Positions 27,258 through 35,433 of a stretch of 64,000 bases of DNA are shown here, piece by piece. The notes below the pieces were generated by a model, which saw nothing but the letters and a program-made list of their open reading frames with translations, was not told where the DNA came from and did no database searches. The first letter of the stretch is position 1. Every line of letters begins with the position of its first letter. Made by a program: the position numbers and the translations under genes. This DNA comes from Veillonella absiana (GTDB taxonomy: Bacteria > Bacillota > Negativicutes > Veillonellales > Veillonellaceae): the NCBI RefSeq assembly GCF_032970905.1, contig NZ_JAWJZA010000003.1; one strand, 5' to 3'.

Positions 27258-28256
27258 ATGAAGGTCGCTGTCATTGGCTCAGGCAGTTGGGGCACTGCAT
27301 TAGCACTCAAATCTGTAATGGCTGGTAATGAAACGATTCTTTATTGTCGAACACCAGAGATGGCTGAGGCGATTCAACATAATCACGAAAATACGAGGTA
27401 TTTGCCGGGTGTAGAAATTCCATTAACCTTACAAACGAGCTCTGATTTACAGTTTGTTATGACTGATGCGAATATCGTTTTGATGGTAACACCTTCTGTA
27501 TATGTACGCTCAACATTGGCTACATTACGCCCCTTTATGAAAGAAGGCATGATTTTTGTACTTGCCTCCAAAGGTGTAGAACGTGAAACTGGTAAATTGT
27601 TAACCACTGTGATGACAGAGGAATTAGAAGGATCCGGCTGTCATATTGCCGTATTATCTGGACCAAACCATGCTGAAGAGGTGGGACGAGGTTTACCAGC
27701 CGCATCTTCTGTTGCTGCAGCTAGTCTAGACATTGCTGAAATAGTGCAACAAGCATTACATACTAGTGATTTTAGAATTTATACTAATGATGATTTGATT
27801 GGTATTGAGCTTGCGGCAGCCACGAAAAATGTGATTGCTTTAGCGGCGGGCATATGTGATGGCCTTAAATTAGGCGATAATTGTAAGGCCTTGTTGTTAA
27901 CACGTGGTCTTCATGAGATGACACGTTTTGGTATTGCTTTAGGGGCCAATAAGGATACCTATGCAGGTCTCGCTGGTATGGGGGATTTAATTGCTACTTG
28001 CATGAGCCCTCATAGTCGAAATCGTGCAGCTGGTGAAAAATTAGCAGCTGGTGAAAGTATGGATTATATTATAAATCATACTTATATGGTGGTAGAAGGA
28101 TTCTTTGCAGTCTCCATCATTTACAAAATGGCTACTCAGCATAATATAGATATGCCAATTACACAGGCTTTATATCAAGTGTTGTATGAAGAGAAAGCTC
28201 CATCCGTTGCACTTCACGAATTAATGAATCGAAATAGTAAAGTTGAATCTCATTAG
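27258..28256 (+). CDS. gpsA: Glycerol-3-phosphate dehydrogenase [NAD(P)+]
   Basis: Reduces dihydroxyacetone phosphate to glycerol-3-phosphate for PlsY, 332 residues from ATG 27258. The start fits the family opening MKVAVIGSGSWGTALA and has AAAGG 11 bases upstream. In-frame GTG 27246 and ATG 27249 are possible but sit on the SD. The catalytic region AATKNVIALAAGICDGL and the GLAGMGDLIATCMSPHSRNR segment are intact. Confidence 0.96.
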   Translation: MKVAVIGSGSWGTALALKSVMAGNETILYCRTPEMAEAIQHNHENTRYLPGVEIPLTLQTSSDLQFVMTDANIVLMVTPSVYVRSTLATLRPFMKEGMIFVLASKGVERETGKLLTTVMTEELEGSGCHIAVLSGPNHAEEVGRGLPAASSVAAASLDIAEIVQQALHTSDFRIYTNDDLIGIELAAATKNVIALAAGICDGLKLGDNCKALLLTRGLHEMTRFGIALGANKDTYAGLAGMGDLIATCMSPHSRNRAAGEKLAAGESMDYIINHTYMVVEGFFAVSIIYKMATQHNIDMPITQALYQVLYEEKAPSVALHELMNRNSKVESH

Positions 28257-28279
28257 TAAATAGATACTTTCAATTTATG

Positions 28280-28309
28280 TTGTTATATAATATAATTAAT
28301 GAGTATAAT
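28280..28309 (+). promoter_or_regulatory. Candidate promoter of rsmD-coaD
   Basis: TTGTTA at 28280-28285 and TATAAT at 28304-28309 (18-base spacer). A second TATAAT at 28291-28296 could also serve, with a weak TTTCAA 17 bases upstream. Confidence 0.45.
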
Positions 28310-28323
28310 CTTGAGAGGATTGT

Positions 28324-28878
28324 ATGAGAATAATTGCAGGTACGGCCAAAGGGCATACAATAAAAGCACCAAAGGGTATGGATACACGACCAACTCTAGA
28401 TCGCGTCCGTGAAAGTGTGTTTAATGTACTAGCTCATAGAGGCCTTGTACAAAAACGAGTGTTAGATTTATTTTCTGGTACTGGGGCATTGGCTATTGAA
28501 AGCTTGAGTCGTGGTGCTAGTCACGCAGTGGCCATGGATAAAGCAACAGCAAAGTTGATTAAAGAAAATGCTGAGCACTGTCACGTAGCGGATAAAATAA
28601 CTATATTTTCAAATACATTAACTCAAGTAGCCCATCGACTAGAAGGGCAGCAATTCGATTATATTTTTTCGGATCCACCCTATCAAAAAGGCTTTATCGA
28701 GGCGACTATTAAATTTGTCATTGACGGTGATTTTTTAGCACCAGAAGGCGTCTTGCTATTAGAACGTTATAAGGACGAAGCCTTGGTATTACCTGAGGGA
28801 TGGGCCTGTATTAAAGAACAAAAATTTGGATATACGCTAGTTTCTTATTGCGTTCGTAACTCGAGTGAAAGGAGTTAG
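28324..28878 (+). CDS. rsmD: 16S rRNA (guanine966-N2)-methyltransferase
   Basis: Class I SAM methyltransferase of 184 residues acting on 16S rRNA in the assembled 30S. Landmarks are RIIAGTAKG, the RPTLDRVRESVFNVL start, DLFSGTGALAIESLSRGA (SAM loop) and the catalytic DPPY in FSDPPYQKG. coaD overlaps or abuts its end, the standard rsmD-coaD pair. Confidence 0.96.
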   Translation: MRIIAGTAKGHTIKAPKGMDTRPTLDRVRESVFNVLAHRGLVQKRVLDLFSGTGALAIESLSRGASHAVAMDKATAKLIKENAEHCHVADKITIFSNTLTQVAHRLEGQQFDYIFSDPPYQKGFIEATIKFVIDGDFLAPEGVLLLERYKDEALVLPEGWACIKEQKFGYTLVSYCVRNSSERS

Positions 28879-28882
28879 GCTA

Positions 28883-29368
28883 TTGCGTATTGGTGTTTGC
28901 CCTGGAAGTTTTGATCCTGTAACAAATGGTCATATTGATATATTTGAACGTGGTAGTAAACTCGTTGATAAACTTGTTATTGCTGTAAGTTCTAACCCGA
29001 ATAAGCATTCTTTGTTTACTATGGAGGAACGTGTTCAACTGATAAAAAACTCAGTCAGTCATATTCCTAATGTAGAGATTGATTGTACCAGTGAGTTACT
29101 TAATGATTATGTTAAATCTAAAGATAGCCGTATTATTATTCGTGGTTTACGTGCATTAAGTGACTTTGAATATGAATTTCAACGTGCTTTATTCTCAAAG
29201 TATTTAGATGATGATATTGAAACCGTATTTATTATGACAAATAATAAATATTCCTTTGTTAGCTCTACGGGTATTCGTGAGCTTGCAAAATTTGGTGGAA
29301 AATTAGATGGTCTTGTTCCAGATGAAGTAAAAACTAAACTGGAAGAACGATTTAGTTCTGGAAAATAG
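28883..29368 (+). CDS. coaD: Phosphopantetheine adenylyltransferase
   Basis: Fourth step of CoA synthesis, 161 residues. The nucleotidyltransferase motif PGSFDPVTNGH is near residue 8. The TTG start at 28883 lies eight bases behind AAAGGAG (28868-28874), inside the earlier in-frame GTG 28865 candidate. The shorter start matches the family. The RGLRALSDFEYE and SSTGIRELA segments are intact. coaBC, with the preceding CoA steps, is at 34 kb. Confidence 0.96.
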   Translation: MRIGVCPGSFDPVTNGHIDIFERGSKLVDKLVIAVSSNPNKHSLFTMEERVQLIKNSVSHIPNVEIDCTSELLNDYVKSKDSRIIIRGLRALSDFEYEFQRALFSKYLDDDIETVFIMTNNKYSFVSSTGIRELAKFGGKLDGLVPDEVKTKLEERFSSGK

Positions 29369-29392
29369 TGTAGAGATTAATAGGAGAAAACC

Positions 29393-29848
29393 ATGAAAAC
29401 AGAAAAATTATTAGAAGATTTGGAAACCCTTATTGAAGCGAGCAATCGTATTCCTATGACTACAAAACGCATGGTAGAAGAAGATGAAATTATGCGTATT
29501 GTTGATTCCATTCAAGAATCTCTACCTTTGGAACTAGATGAGTCACGTCGTATTGTGGCTGATAAAGATAAAATTTTAGCTGATGCACAACGTCAAGCAG
29601 ATACTTTAATTGCTCAAGCTAAGGAATATATCGCTAAATTAACAGAAGAAAGTGAATTAGTAAAACAAGCTCAAGAACATGCTAATCAAATTATTACTAA
29701 TGCTAATCAATCCTCTGAAGAATTAAAAGCTAGTTCTATTCAATATGCTGGTGATGTATTGAAATATGTTGAGAATAATTTAGAGAAAACATTGGAAAGC
29801 CTACGTCAAAATCGTGAAAGCTTGAAACAATCTAACCGTTCTGAATAA
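29393..29848 (+). CDS. Coiled-coil protein, DivIVA-/ATPase-B-like, unknown function
   Basis: A 151-residue, highly charged, almost entirely helical protein with no membrane segment. Residues 30-145 have heptad-like spacing with repeated Ala/Gln-rich stretches (ADAQRQADTLIAQAKEYI, QEHANQIITNANQSSEE), reminiscent of V/F-type ATPase stalk subunits and DivIVA-like proteins. It follows coaD by 24 bases behind an SD (AGGAGA) and ends the operon. Cell-division or scaffold roles are possible but not shown. Confidence 0.7.
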   Translation: MKTEKLLEDLETLIEASNRIPMTTKRMVEEDEIMRIVDSIQESLPLELDESRRIVADKDKILADAQRQADTLIAQAKEYIAKLTEESELVKQAQEHANQIITNANQSSEELKASSIQYAGDVLKYVENNLEKTLESLRQNRESLKQSNRSE

Positions 29849-29916
29849 TATGTAGGTATATGTCTAGATAAATTGAGCACTCTTTTTAGTAGGCAAAGGC
29901 ATATAATATGTATAAT

Positions 29917-29966
29917 AAAATCTCGTCTTTCTACCTTTAGTGTAGTTTGGACGAGATTTTTATTTT
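29917..29966. terminator. Terminator after coaD-coiled-coil operon
   Basis: AAAATCTCGTC pairs with GACGAGATTTT, with an inner CTAC/GTAG stem. T-rich sequence follows and A-rich sequence precedes, so it can work in both directions for the convergent rqcH gene. Confidence 0.8.
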
Positions 29967-29995
29967 ATTTTTTTGATAATACTATGAAATGACAA

Positions 29996-30021
29996 TGGCC
30001 CATACCAACAAGTATGGGCCA
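29996..30021 (-). terminator. Hairpin at 3' end of rqcH
   Basis: A perfect 10-base stem TGGCCCATAC / GTATGGGCCA with a six-base loop, 32 bases beyond the rqcH stop. The downstream T-run on the - strand is weak, so it may act with the larger hairpin at 29917-29966 or protect the mRNA end. Confidence 0.6.
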
Positions 30022-30052
30022 AAAGTTTATTAGAATTAAGTGTATAGTTTCA

Positions 30053-31774
30053 TTATTCTTTTATATATTCAGGTTTTTTAGGTTCCACAATCATTGTTTG
30101 GTGTGTGTTGAAAATAACAAATCCTAAAGGTGAAGCAGGAGGCTTCTTGATGGATTTGATATACGTATAGTCTACAGGAACCTTGCTCGAATCACGACCA
30201 CGACTATAATAGGCAGCGTATTGAGCCACGCGAGAAATCATATCGTCATCAGGATTAGAAGCACGTAATATAACGTGGGAACCTTGGATATCCTGTGTAT
30301 GGAACCAGAGATCATTGGGCTTTGCAAATCGGTGAGTGAGGTATTCATTTTGTTGGTTGTTTCGACCGATAAATACTTCGCCACCAGGTACATTGAAATG
30401 TATGTAATTTGTTTTGCTCAGTTTATAGGATAGAGGCTTTTTAGATTTTTTGATGATACCTGCATCCATACACTCACTACGTATTTCCTCTAGGCTTTCA
30501 CGAGTAGTGGCTAGGGACAAGCTGTATAGAATGGATTTGTAGTACATTAATTTAGTGGTACTGCTATCTAATTGGTAGCGACCACTAATCATACGATTTT
30601 TGAGTTTCGTGTAGAGTTTATAATAGGCCTGTCCATTTTCGATAATGTTGAGTTGTGGATTCAACGGGATCGTTAACATCATATCGGTATTTCCAGACTC
30701 ATCTAATAGATTAGGCAAATCAATGCTGGATTCATATTGCACCTGTAGGTGGCCATTGATCATCAATAAATCACCGTATAATTTGTAGGTGTCCATTTTA
30801 TCCGTATCATCCAATTCCTTTTGGATTTTGCTGTGACGCAATTCCTCTTTTTTAATGGCATTGGTAATGATTTTTTCTAGTTCACGATCGGCTGTATGGA
30901 TGGCACCATCGGATTTGACGGATTGAGCGATGGCTGCGGAAATCGTTTCATAGGTCTTTTCCAATGTTCCCGTGGATAACTGTATAGGACTGTGTACTAG
31001 CTTATTATTGGAGTTATGATATTCCATTATTCCATGGGCATCTTTTAACTCCGTAGATACCATGTGTAATACATGTGCTAATATTTGAATCTTCTCTGGT
31101 GAAAGTTCATCAAATTCCACTTTTCCATCTAGTTGGGCACGTGTTAGCAATTCTTGTAATAATGGTTTCCCAAAGCCATTAAAAATATTACGTATGGAAT
31201 TTTCTACATTACCTTGATGGAAGGTGCGTAATAAGTCAAGTAGTTCTGATTCAGAAAAATCAAGTAAGCTCACCCGCTGTGTATTAGGCGGTAATTCATA
31301 GGGAATCTTGGGACCGATGGAACGTTCACGACTCATCAATGGCGATACGTGAATGAGGGATTCTAGAATTACGCCATCTTGTACAAAGATACAGTTAGAA
31401 TATTTCCCCATTAATTCAACATAAATTTTTGTAGTTGTAATGGAGCCATTCATTTCTAATTTATCGATGCTGATACAGAAAATACGGTCACCGTTGATTT
31501 GATCAATAGAGGTAATTCGACTGCCTTCAATATGTTTTCTAAGGAACATACATAGAGAACTAGGTTCCTTGGGTAAGTCTTGAAGTGGTGCTGATAGGTA
31601 TAAGGCTGGTGATGCACCAACAGTAATGATTAAATCAAAATTATCTCTAGATGTATGAATTTTGAATAATAAGGTTGTTTTATCGATTTGATATAGTTTT
31701 TGTATTTGACCTGCCTGTATAGCTGACTTGAGTTCGTCAGCTAATACAGACATGGTAAGACCATCTAAGTTCAA
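30053..31774 (-). CDS. rqcH: RqcH / NFACT ribosome-quality-control protein (FbpA family)
   Basis: Bacterial Rqc2/NEMF homologue, 573 residues, which adds alanine tails to stalled nascent chains on 50S subunits; often annotated as fibronectin-binding protein. The N-terminal NFACT-N domain begins MNLDGLTMSVLADEL. A middle region with coiled coil (about 270-370) and the C-terminal NFACT-R domain (LWFHTQDIQGSHVILR, near 485-500) follow. The start is TTG 31774 with AGAGG six bases upstream. It is a lone - strand gene divergent from yicC. Confidence 0.93.
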   Translation of the reverse strand: MNLDGLTMSVLADELKSAIQAGQIQKLYQIDKTTLLFKIHTSRDNFDLIITVGASPALYLSAPLQDLPKEPSSLCMFLRKHIEGSRITSIDQINGDRIFCISIDKLEMNGSITTTKIYVELMGKYSNCIFVQDGVILESLIHVSPLMSRERSIGPKIPYELPPNTQRVSLLDFSESELLDLLRTFHQGNVENSIRNIFNGFGKPLLQELLTRAQLDGKVEFDELSPEKIQILAHVLHMVSTELKDAHGIMEYHNSNNKLVHSPIQLSTGTLEKTYETISAAIAQSVKSDGAIHTADRELEKIITNAIKKEELRHSKIQKELDDTDKMDTYKLYGDLLMINGHLQVQYESSIDLPNLLDESGNTDMMLTIPLNPQLNIIENGQAYYKLYTKLKNRMISGRYQLDSSTTKLMYYKSILYSLSLATTRESLEEIRSECMDAGIIKKSKKPLSYKLSKTNYIHFNVPGGEVFIGRNNQQNEYLTHRFAKPNDLWFHTQDIQGSHVILRASNPDDDMISRVAQYAAYYSRGRDSSKVPVDYTYIKSIKKPPASPLGFVIFNTHQTMIVEPKKPEYIKE

Positions 31775-31852
31775 GTGTTGCCTCTTTCATTATGAAAAAT
31801 AATAACTAGTACTAGTATAACATAGATTATGGGGGATTAGCGTTGAAAAACA

Positions 31853-31861
31853 TGATACAAT
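31853..31861 (+). promoter_or_regulatory. Candidate extended -10 promoter of yicC operon
   Basis: TGATACAAT at 31853-31861 fits an extended -10 element. No good -35 lies at 17 bases. It is 50 bases before yicC. Confidence 0.4.
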
Positions 31862-31910
31862 AATACATGAAAAGTAACGAGACTTCGTAGGATACGAGGA
31901 GGTTAATTTT

Positions 31911-32792
31911 ATGAATAGTATGACAGGGTTTGGCAGAGGTGAATCCCAACAAGCGGGAATACAGTGTTCCGTTGAAATTAAGACAGTAAATTCTAGATAT
32001 TGTGATATTAACATTCGCAGTCCTAAAGTGATTAATCCAGTGGAGCATATCATTAGGCAGCTGATTCAGAGTACTCTCCATCGTGGTAAGGTAGAAGTAA
32101 TGGTTACTGTTGTAGAAAATGGTAATCGGGAAAAGAAATTTACCGTTAACAGTACGTTAAAGGATCAAATCAAGGATATGCTCATCCGAGAGGGCTTTTA
32201 CAAGGAAACTGATACTATTCCAGTACAAGCGATTATGGCTATATCTGGTGATTGGGTACAATTTCAAGAGGATGTAGTTGATCAATCAGTGTTAGAGGCG
32301 ATGGTCTCGGAAGCTACTACAAAGGCTTTACATGCTTTGACAGATATGCGTATTGTTGAGGGACAGCATATACAACTAGATTTACTTGGTCGATTGGAAA
32401 TATTGCTACAAGTGTTAAATTGTATTGATAATGTAAAGGATGTTGCAGTTACTGCCTATCGTAACTACTTATTGACGAAGATGAAATCCTATTTAGAGGA
32501 TTTGCATGCGGATGTTTCGGAAGAACGTTTTCTACAGGAAGTAGCTATTCTTTCCGACAAGACTGATATTACAGAAGAGATTGTAAGATTTAGGTCTCAT
32601 GTGGTACAATTAGAAAATACACTAAAGGATTCAAAACCAGTGGGGCGTAAATTAGACTTTCTAATTCAGGAAATGAATCGTGAGGTAAACACAATGGGTT
32701 CAAAAGCATCAGATGTAGGTATTACTGATGATGTAGTACAACTCAAATGTGAACTTGAGAAAATACGTGAACAAGTGCAAAATATTGAATAG
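31911..32792 (+). CDS. yicC: YicC family endoribonuclease
   Basis: A 293-residue YicC/YloC protein; family members are endoribonucleases. Landmarks are the N-terminal MNSMTGFGRGE, the KTVNSRYCDINIRSP segment, and the C-terminal KLDFLIQEMNREVNTMGSKA with the metal-binding acidic end. It heads the yicC-remA-gmk-rpoZ-coaBC operon, the conserved order in Firmicutes. The SD is GAGGAGG. Confidence 0.94.
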   Translation: MNSMTGFGRGESQQAGIQCSVEIKTVNSRYCDINIRSPKVINPVEHIIRQLIQSTLHRGKVEVMVTVVENGNREKKFTVNSTLKDQIKDMLIREGFYKETDTIPVQAIMAISGDWVQFQEDVVDQSVLEAMVSEATTKALHALTDMRIVEGQHIQLDLLGRLEILLQVLNCIDNVKDVAVTAYRNYLLTKMKSYLEDLHADVSEERFLQEVAILSDKTDITEEIVRFRSHVVQLENTLKDSKPVGRKLDFLIQEMNREVNTMGSKASDVGITDDVVQLKCELEKIREQVQNIE

Positions 32793-32807
32793 AAGGGAGT
32801 CTATATA

Positions 32808-33074
32808 GTGAGTGTTAAATTGCTTAATATAGGTTTTGGCAATATGGTATCGGCAGGACGTGTTATGGCGATTATCAGTCCCGAATCTGCACCGATTAAA
32901 CGTATGGTGCAAGATGCTCGTGATAAGAGTCTCCTAATTGATGCTACTTATGGGCGTAAAACTCGTGCTGTTCTTGTTATGGACAGTGGTCAGATTGTAC
33001 TTTCAGCCATTCAACCAGAAACCGTAGCACACCGTATTGTGCAACAAGAAGTAGTGGAAGAGTCTGTAGACTGA
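32808..33074 (+). CDS. remA: RemA/DUF370 family DNA-binding regulator
   Basis: A small 88-residue protein. In Bacillus subtilis RemA activates matrix and osmoprotection genes by binding DNA as a ring-like oligomer. Family segments LLNIGFGNMVSAGRV, the RMVQDARDKSLLIDATYGRKTRAVLV core and a C-terminal ALQPET-like SAIQPET are present. The GTG 32808 start follows AAGGGAG. It overlaps the earliest possible gmk start by one base. The regulon in this organism is unknown. Confidence 0.93.
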   Translation: MSVKLLNIGFGNMVSAGRVMAIISPESAPIKRMVQDARDKSLLIDATYGRKTRAVLVMDSGQIVLSAIQPETVAHRIVQQEVVEESVD

Positions 33075-33085
33075 TGGGAGTTACT

Positions 33086-33712
33086 ATGTCAGACAGAGGT
33101 TTATTAATCGTCTTATCCGGGCCATCTGGGGCGGGTAAAGGTACGATTTGTTCAAATTTACGTGCAGAAATGCCAAATTTGGTATATTCTGTATCTATGA
33201 CAACCAGGGAACCACGTGTAGGTGAAGTAGAAGGGAAAAATTACTTTTTCCGTTCTAAAGATGAATTTGAATCTCTTCTTGCAGTAGATTCATTCCTTGA
33301 ATATGCAAAAGTGTATGATAATTATTATGGTACGCCTAAACAGCATGTAATGGATTTATTAGATGATGGTAAAAGTGTATTGCTAGAAATCGATATTCAA
33401 GGGGCGATGCAGGTAAAAGAGCGTTTTAGTGATGCCGTGTTTATCTATATCGTACCACCATCTCTCACCGAATTATCTGCACGTTTACATAATCGTGGTA
33501 CTGATGCTAAAGAGGTTATTGATAAACGATTATCTTTGGCGTGTTCAGAACTGGCGTTAGCTCATCGATATGACTATATTGTTGTAAATGATGATTTACA
33601 AGAGGCATCTCTAAAGGTTGCATCTATTTTACGTGCTGAAGAATGTAAAATTAGACGTAATAAAGAAAAAATTCAATATATCTATAAACAATACATGGAT
33701 TCAAAGGAGTAG
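33086..33712 (+). CDS. gmk: Guanylate kinase
   Basis: Phosphorylates GMP to GDP, 208 residues from ATG 33086 (GGGAG five bases upstream); an ATG at 33074 overlapping remA is also in frame. P-loop GPSGAGKGT, the GMP-binding TTREPRVGEVEGKNYFF segment and the LLEIDIQGAMQVK motif are intact. Confidence 0.97.
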   Translation: MSDRGLLIVLSGPSGAGKGTICSNLRAEMPNLVYSVSMTTREPRVGEVEGKNYFFRSKDEFESLLAVDSFLEYAKVYDNYYGTPKQHVMDLLDDGKSVLLEIDIQGAMQVKERFSDAVFIYIVPPSLTELSARLHNRGTDAKEVIDKRLSLACSELALAHRYDYIVVNDDLQEASLKVASILRAEECKIRRNKEKIQYIYKQYMDSKE

Positions 33713-33720
33713 TGATAGTT

Positions 33721-33933
33721 ATGATGGTAAAACCACCTTTAAAAAAATTAGAAGAGCATGTAGATAGCAAATATACATTGGTAACATTGGCAGCAAAACG
33801 CGCTCGTGAATTGACTGATGGTAATGCCTGTCTTGCAGATGAAAGACCAACTGAAAAACCTGTTTCTTTAGCATTTTATGAAATTGCGGAAGATAAAATT
33901 GGCTTTAAACGTACAAAAGAAGGTATTAAATAA
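33721..33933 (+). CDS. rpoZ: RNA polymerase omega subunit
   Basis: A 70-residue omega subunit that assists RNA polymerase assembly by holding the beta' C-terminus. The family core YTLVTLAAKRARELTDG is clear. ATG 33721 is 11 bases after AAAGGAG (33703-33709), which overlaps the end of gmk. GTG 33712 lies too near the SD. It sits between gmk and coaBC as in other Firmicutes. Confidence 0.94.
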   Translation: MMVKPPLKKLEEHVDSKYTLVTLAAKRARELTDGNACLADERPTEKPVSLAFYEIAEDKIGFKRTKEGIK

Positions 33934-33953
33934 TCCACTCGAAGGAGATATCC

Positions 33954-35282
33954 ATGAGTCACTTGTTGATGGGGAAACACATTATTGTTGGTGTATCCGC
34001 CGGAATTGCAGCCTATAAATCCATAGAACTTGTGAGTCGTTTGCGTAAAGCTGGAGCTCAAGTGAAAGTGGTTATGACAAAAAATGCGACACATATTGCA
34101 TCACCCTTAACATTTGGAGAAATTAGCGGCCATCCCGTGGCTCTAGATATGTGGGAGCAAGTTCATGACTGGAATGTAGAGCATATTTCGTTGGCAACTT
34201 GGGCTGATGCTTATGTTATAGCGCCTGCCAGTGCGAATGTAATTGGCAAGATTGCTAATGGTATCGCTGATGATATGTTAACTACTACTGTGATGGCTAC
34301 ACCAAATCCTAAATTTCTTTGTCCCGCTATGAACTCTGAAATGTACAACAATCCTATTGTGCAACGTAATTTACACACTCTAAAACACGATGGCTATCAT
34401 ATTATGCAACCAGGAAGCGGGTGGCTTGCTTGTGGTGTAGTAGGTGTAGGACGGTTGCCTGAACCAGAAGAAATCGTATCATGGCTGAATGAACAATTCC
34501 AATATGAACCATCTTTAAATTTTGAAGGCTCTACAGAAGGAAGACCGATGGTCTCCTATGCGAATGGAACCGTATCTGCAGATTCTGGTAATTCTTTAAT
34601 TTCTAATGTACCAGTTGATTCTAGCTTTGCTCTATCATTAACGGGAAAACTTGTTATCGTTACTGCTGGTGGTACGCAAGAAAATATTGATCCAGTTCGA
34701 TATATTGGTAATCGATCTAGTGGTAAAATGGGTTATGCTATTGCAGAACAAGCGGTACGTGCTGGGGCTCATGTTATACTAGTGAGTGCTCCCACAAATT
34801 TAAAGGTACCAGACGGTGTAGACTTTGTTCTTGTTGACTCTGCTCGTTCTATGCAACAAGCGGTGGACAGTCGTTTTGATTCTGCTGACGCAGTTGTTAT
34901 GGCCGCTGCTGTAGCTGATTTTAGAGTCGTAAATATGGCGAATCAGAAAATTAAGAAGATGGAAACAATGACTCTTGAGCTTGTAAAAAATCCTGATATT
35001 TTATACGGGTTAGGTCAAAAGAAATCTCATCAAGTATTAATTGGTTTTGCAGCTGAAACAGAACGTGTTGTGGAATATGGCATGGGTAAAGTGCATAAGA
35101 AAAACCTAGATATGCTTGTAGCTAATGACGTGAGTAAATCTACAGCAGGGTTCAATGTAGATACTAATGAAGGTTATTTCCTATTCCCTAATCAAGATGC
35201 TAAAGAAATTCCTAATATGTCTAAACAAGAAATGGCAAAGGCTATTGTTGAAGAATTAGCAACATTGATACAATCCAAATAA
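33954..35282 (+). CDS. coaBC: Bifunctional CoaBC (phosphopantothenoylcysteine decarboxylase/synthetase)
   Basis: Two CoA steps in one 442-residue protein. The N-terminal flavin decarboxylase CoaC (about 1-185) has GVSAGIAAYKSIEL, the CPAMNSEMYNNP segment and GSGWLACG. The C-terminal synthetase CoaB (about 225-440) has TAGGTQENIDPVRYIGNRSSGKMG. Between them is an unusually long Ser/Asn-rich linker of about 45 residues (about 182-226). The SD is GGAGATATCC. The operon ends at the hairpin downstream. Confidence 0.96.
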   Translation: MSHLLMGKHIIVGVSAGIAAYKSIELVSRLRKAGAQVKVVMTKNATHIASPLTFGEISGHPVALDMWEQVHDWNVEHISLATWADAYVIAPASANVIGKIANGIADDMLTTTVMATPNPKFLCPAMNSEMYNNPIVQRNLHTLKHDGYHIMQPGSGWLACGVVGVGRLPEPEEIVSWLNEQFQYEPSLNFEGSTEGRPMVSYANGTVSADSGNSLISNVPVDSSFALSLTGKLVIVTAGGTQENIDPVRYIGNRSSGKMGYAIAEQAVRAGAHVILVSAPTNLKVPDGVDFVLVDSARSMQQAVDSRFDSADAVVMAAAVADFRVVNMANQKIKKMETMTLELVKNPDILYGLGQKKSHQVLIGFAAETERVVEYGMGKVHKKNLDMLVANDVSKSTAGFNVDTNEGYFLFPNQDAKEIPNMSKQEMAKAIVEELATLIQSK

Positions 35283-35286
35283 GCAT

Positions 35287-35351
35287 AATGCAAATTAAGT
35301 AATTTTATATAAGCATCTGGTTATGTACTTCGAAAATATCTAATTTGCATT
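35287..35351. repeat. 11-base inverted repeat flanking the sulP promoter region
   Basis: AATGCAAATTA at 35287-35297 and its reverse complement TAATTTGCATT at 35341-35351 are separated by 43 bases. The right arm contains the TTGCAT -35 box of the candidate sulP promoter. Confidence 0.65.
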
Positions 35352-35373
35352 CTCATACAAAATCTTTTACTAT
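35345..35373 (+). promoter_or_regulatory. Candidate sulP promoter
   Basis: TTGCAT at 35345-35350 and TACTAT at 35368-35373 with a 17-base spacer. The predicted transcript would start around 35380, inside the hairpin described next. Confidence 0.55.
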
Positions 35374-35376
35374 TAA

Positions 35377-35412
35377 ATAAGGTAAACTTTTAGAGTTTAC
35401 CTTATATTTTTT
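35377..35412 (+). terminator. Terminator-like hairpin between coaBC and sulP
   Basis: A perfect 12-base stem ATAAGGTAAACT / AGTTTACCTTAT with loop TTTAG, followed by ATTTTTTT. It looks like the intrinsic terminator of the yicC-coaBC operon but ends only about 21 bases before the sulP start. Confidence 0.8.
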
Positions 35413-35433
35413 GCTAATTACGAAGGAGGATTT

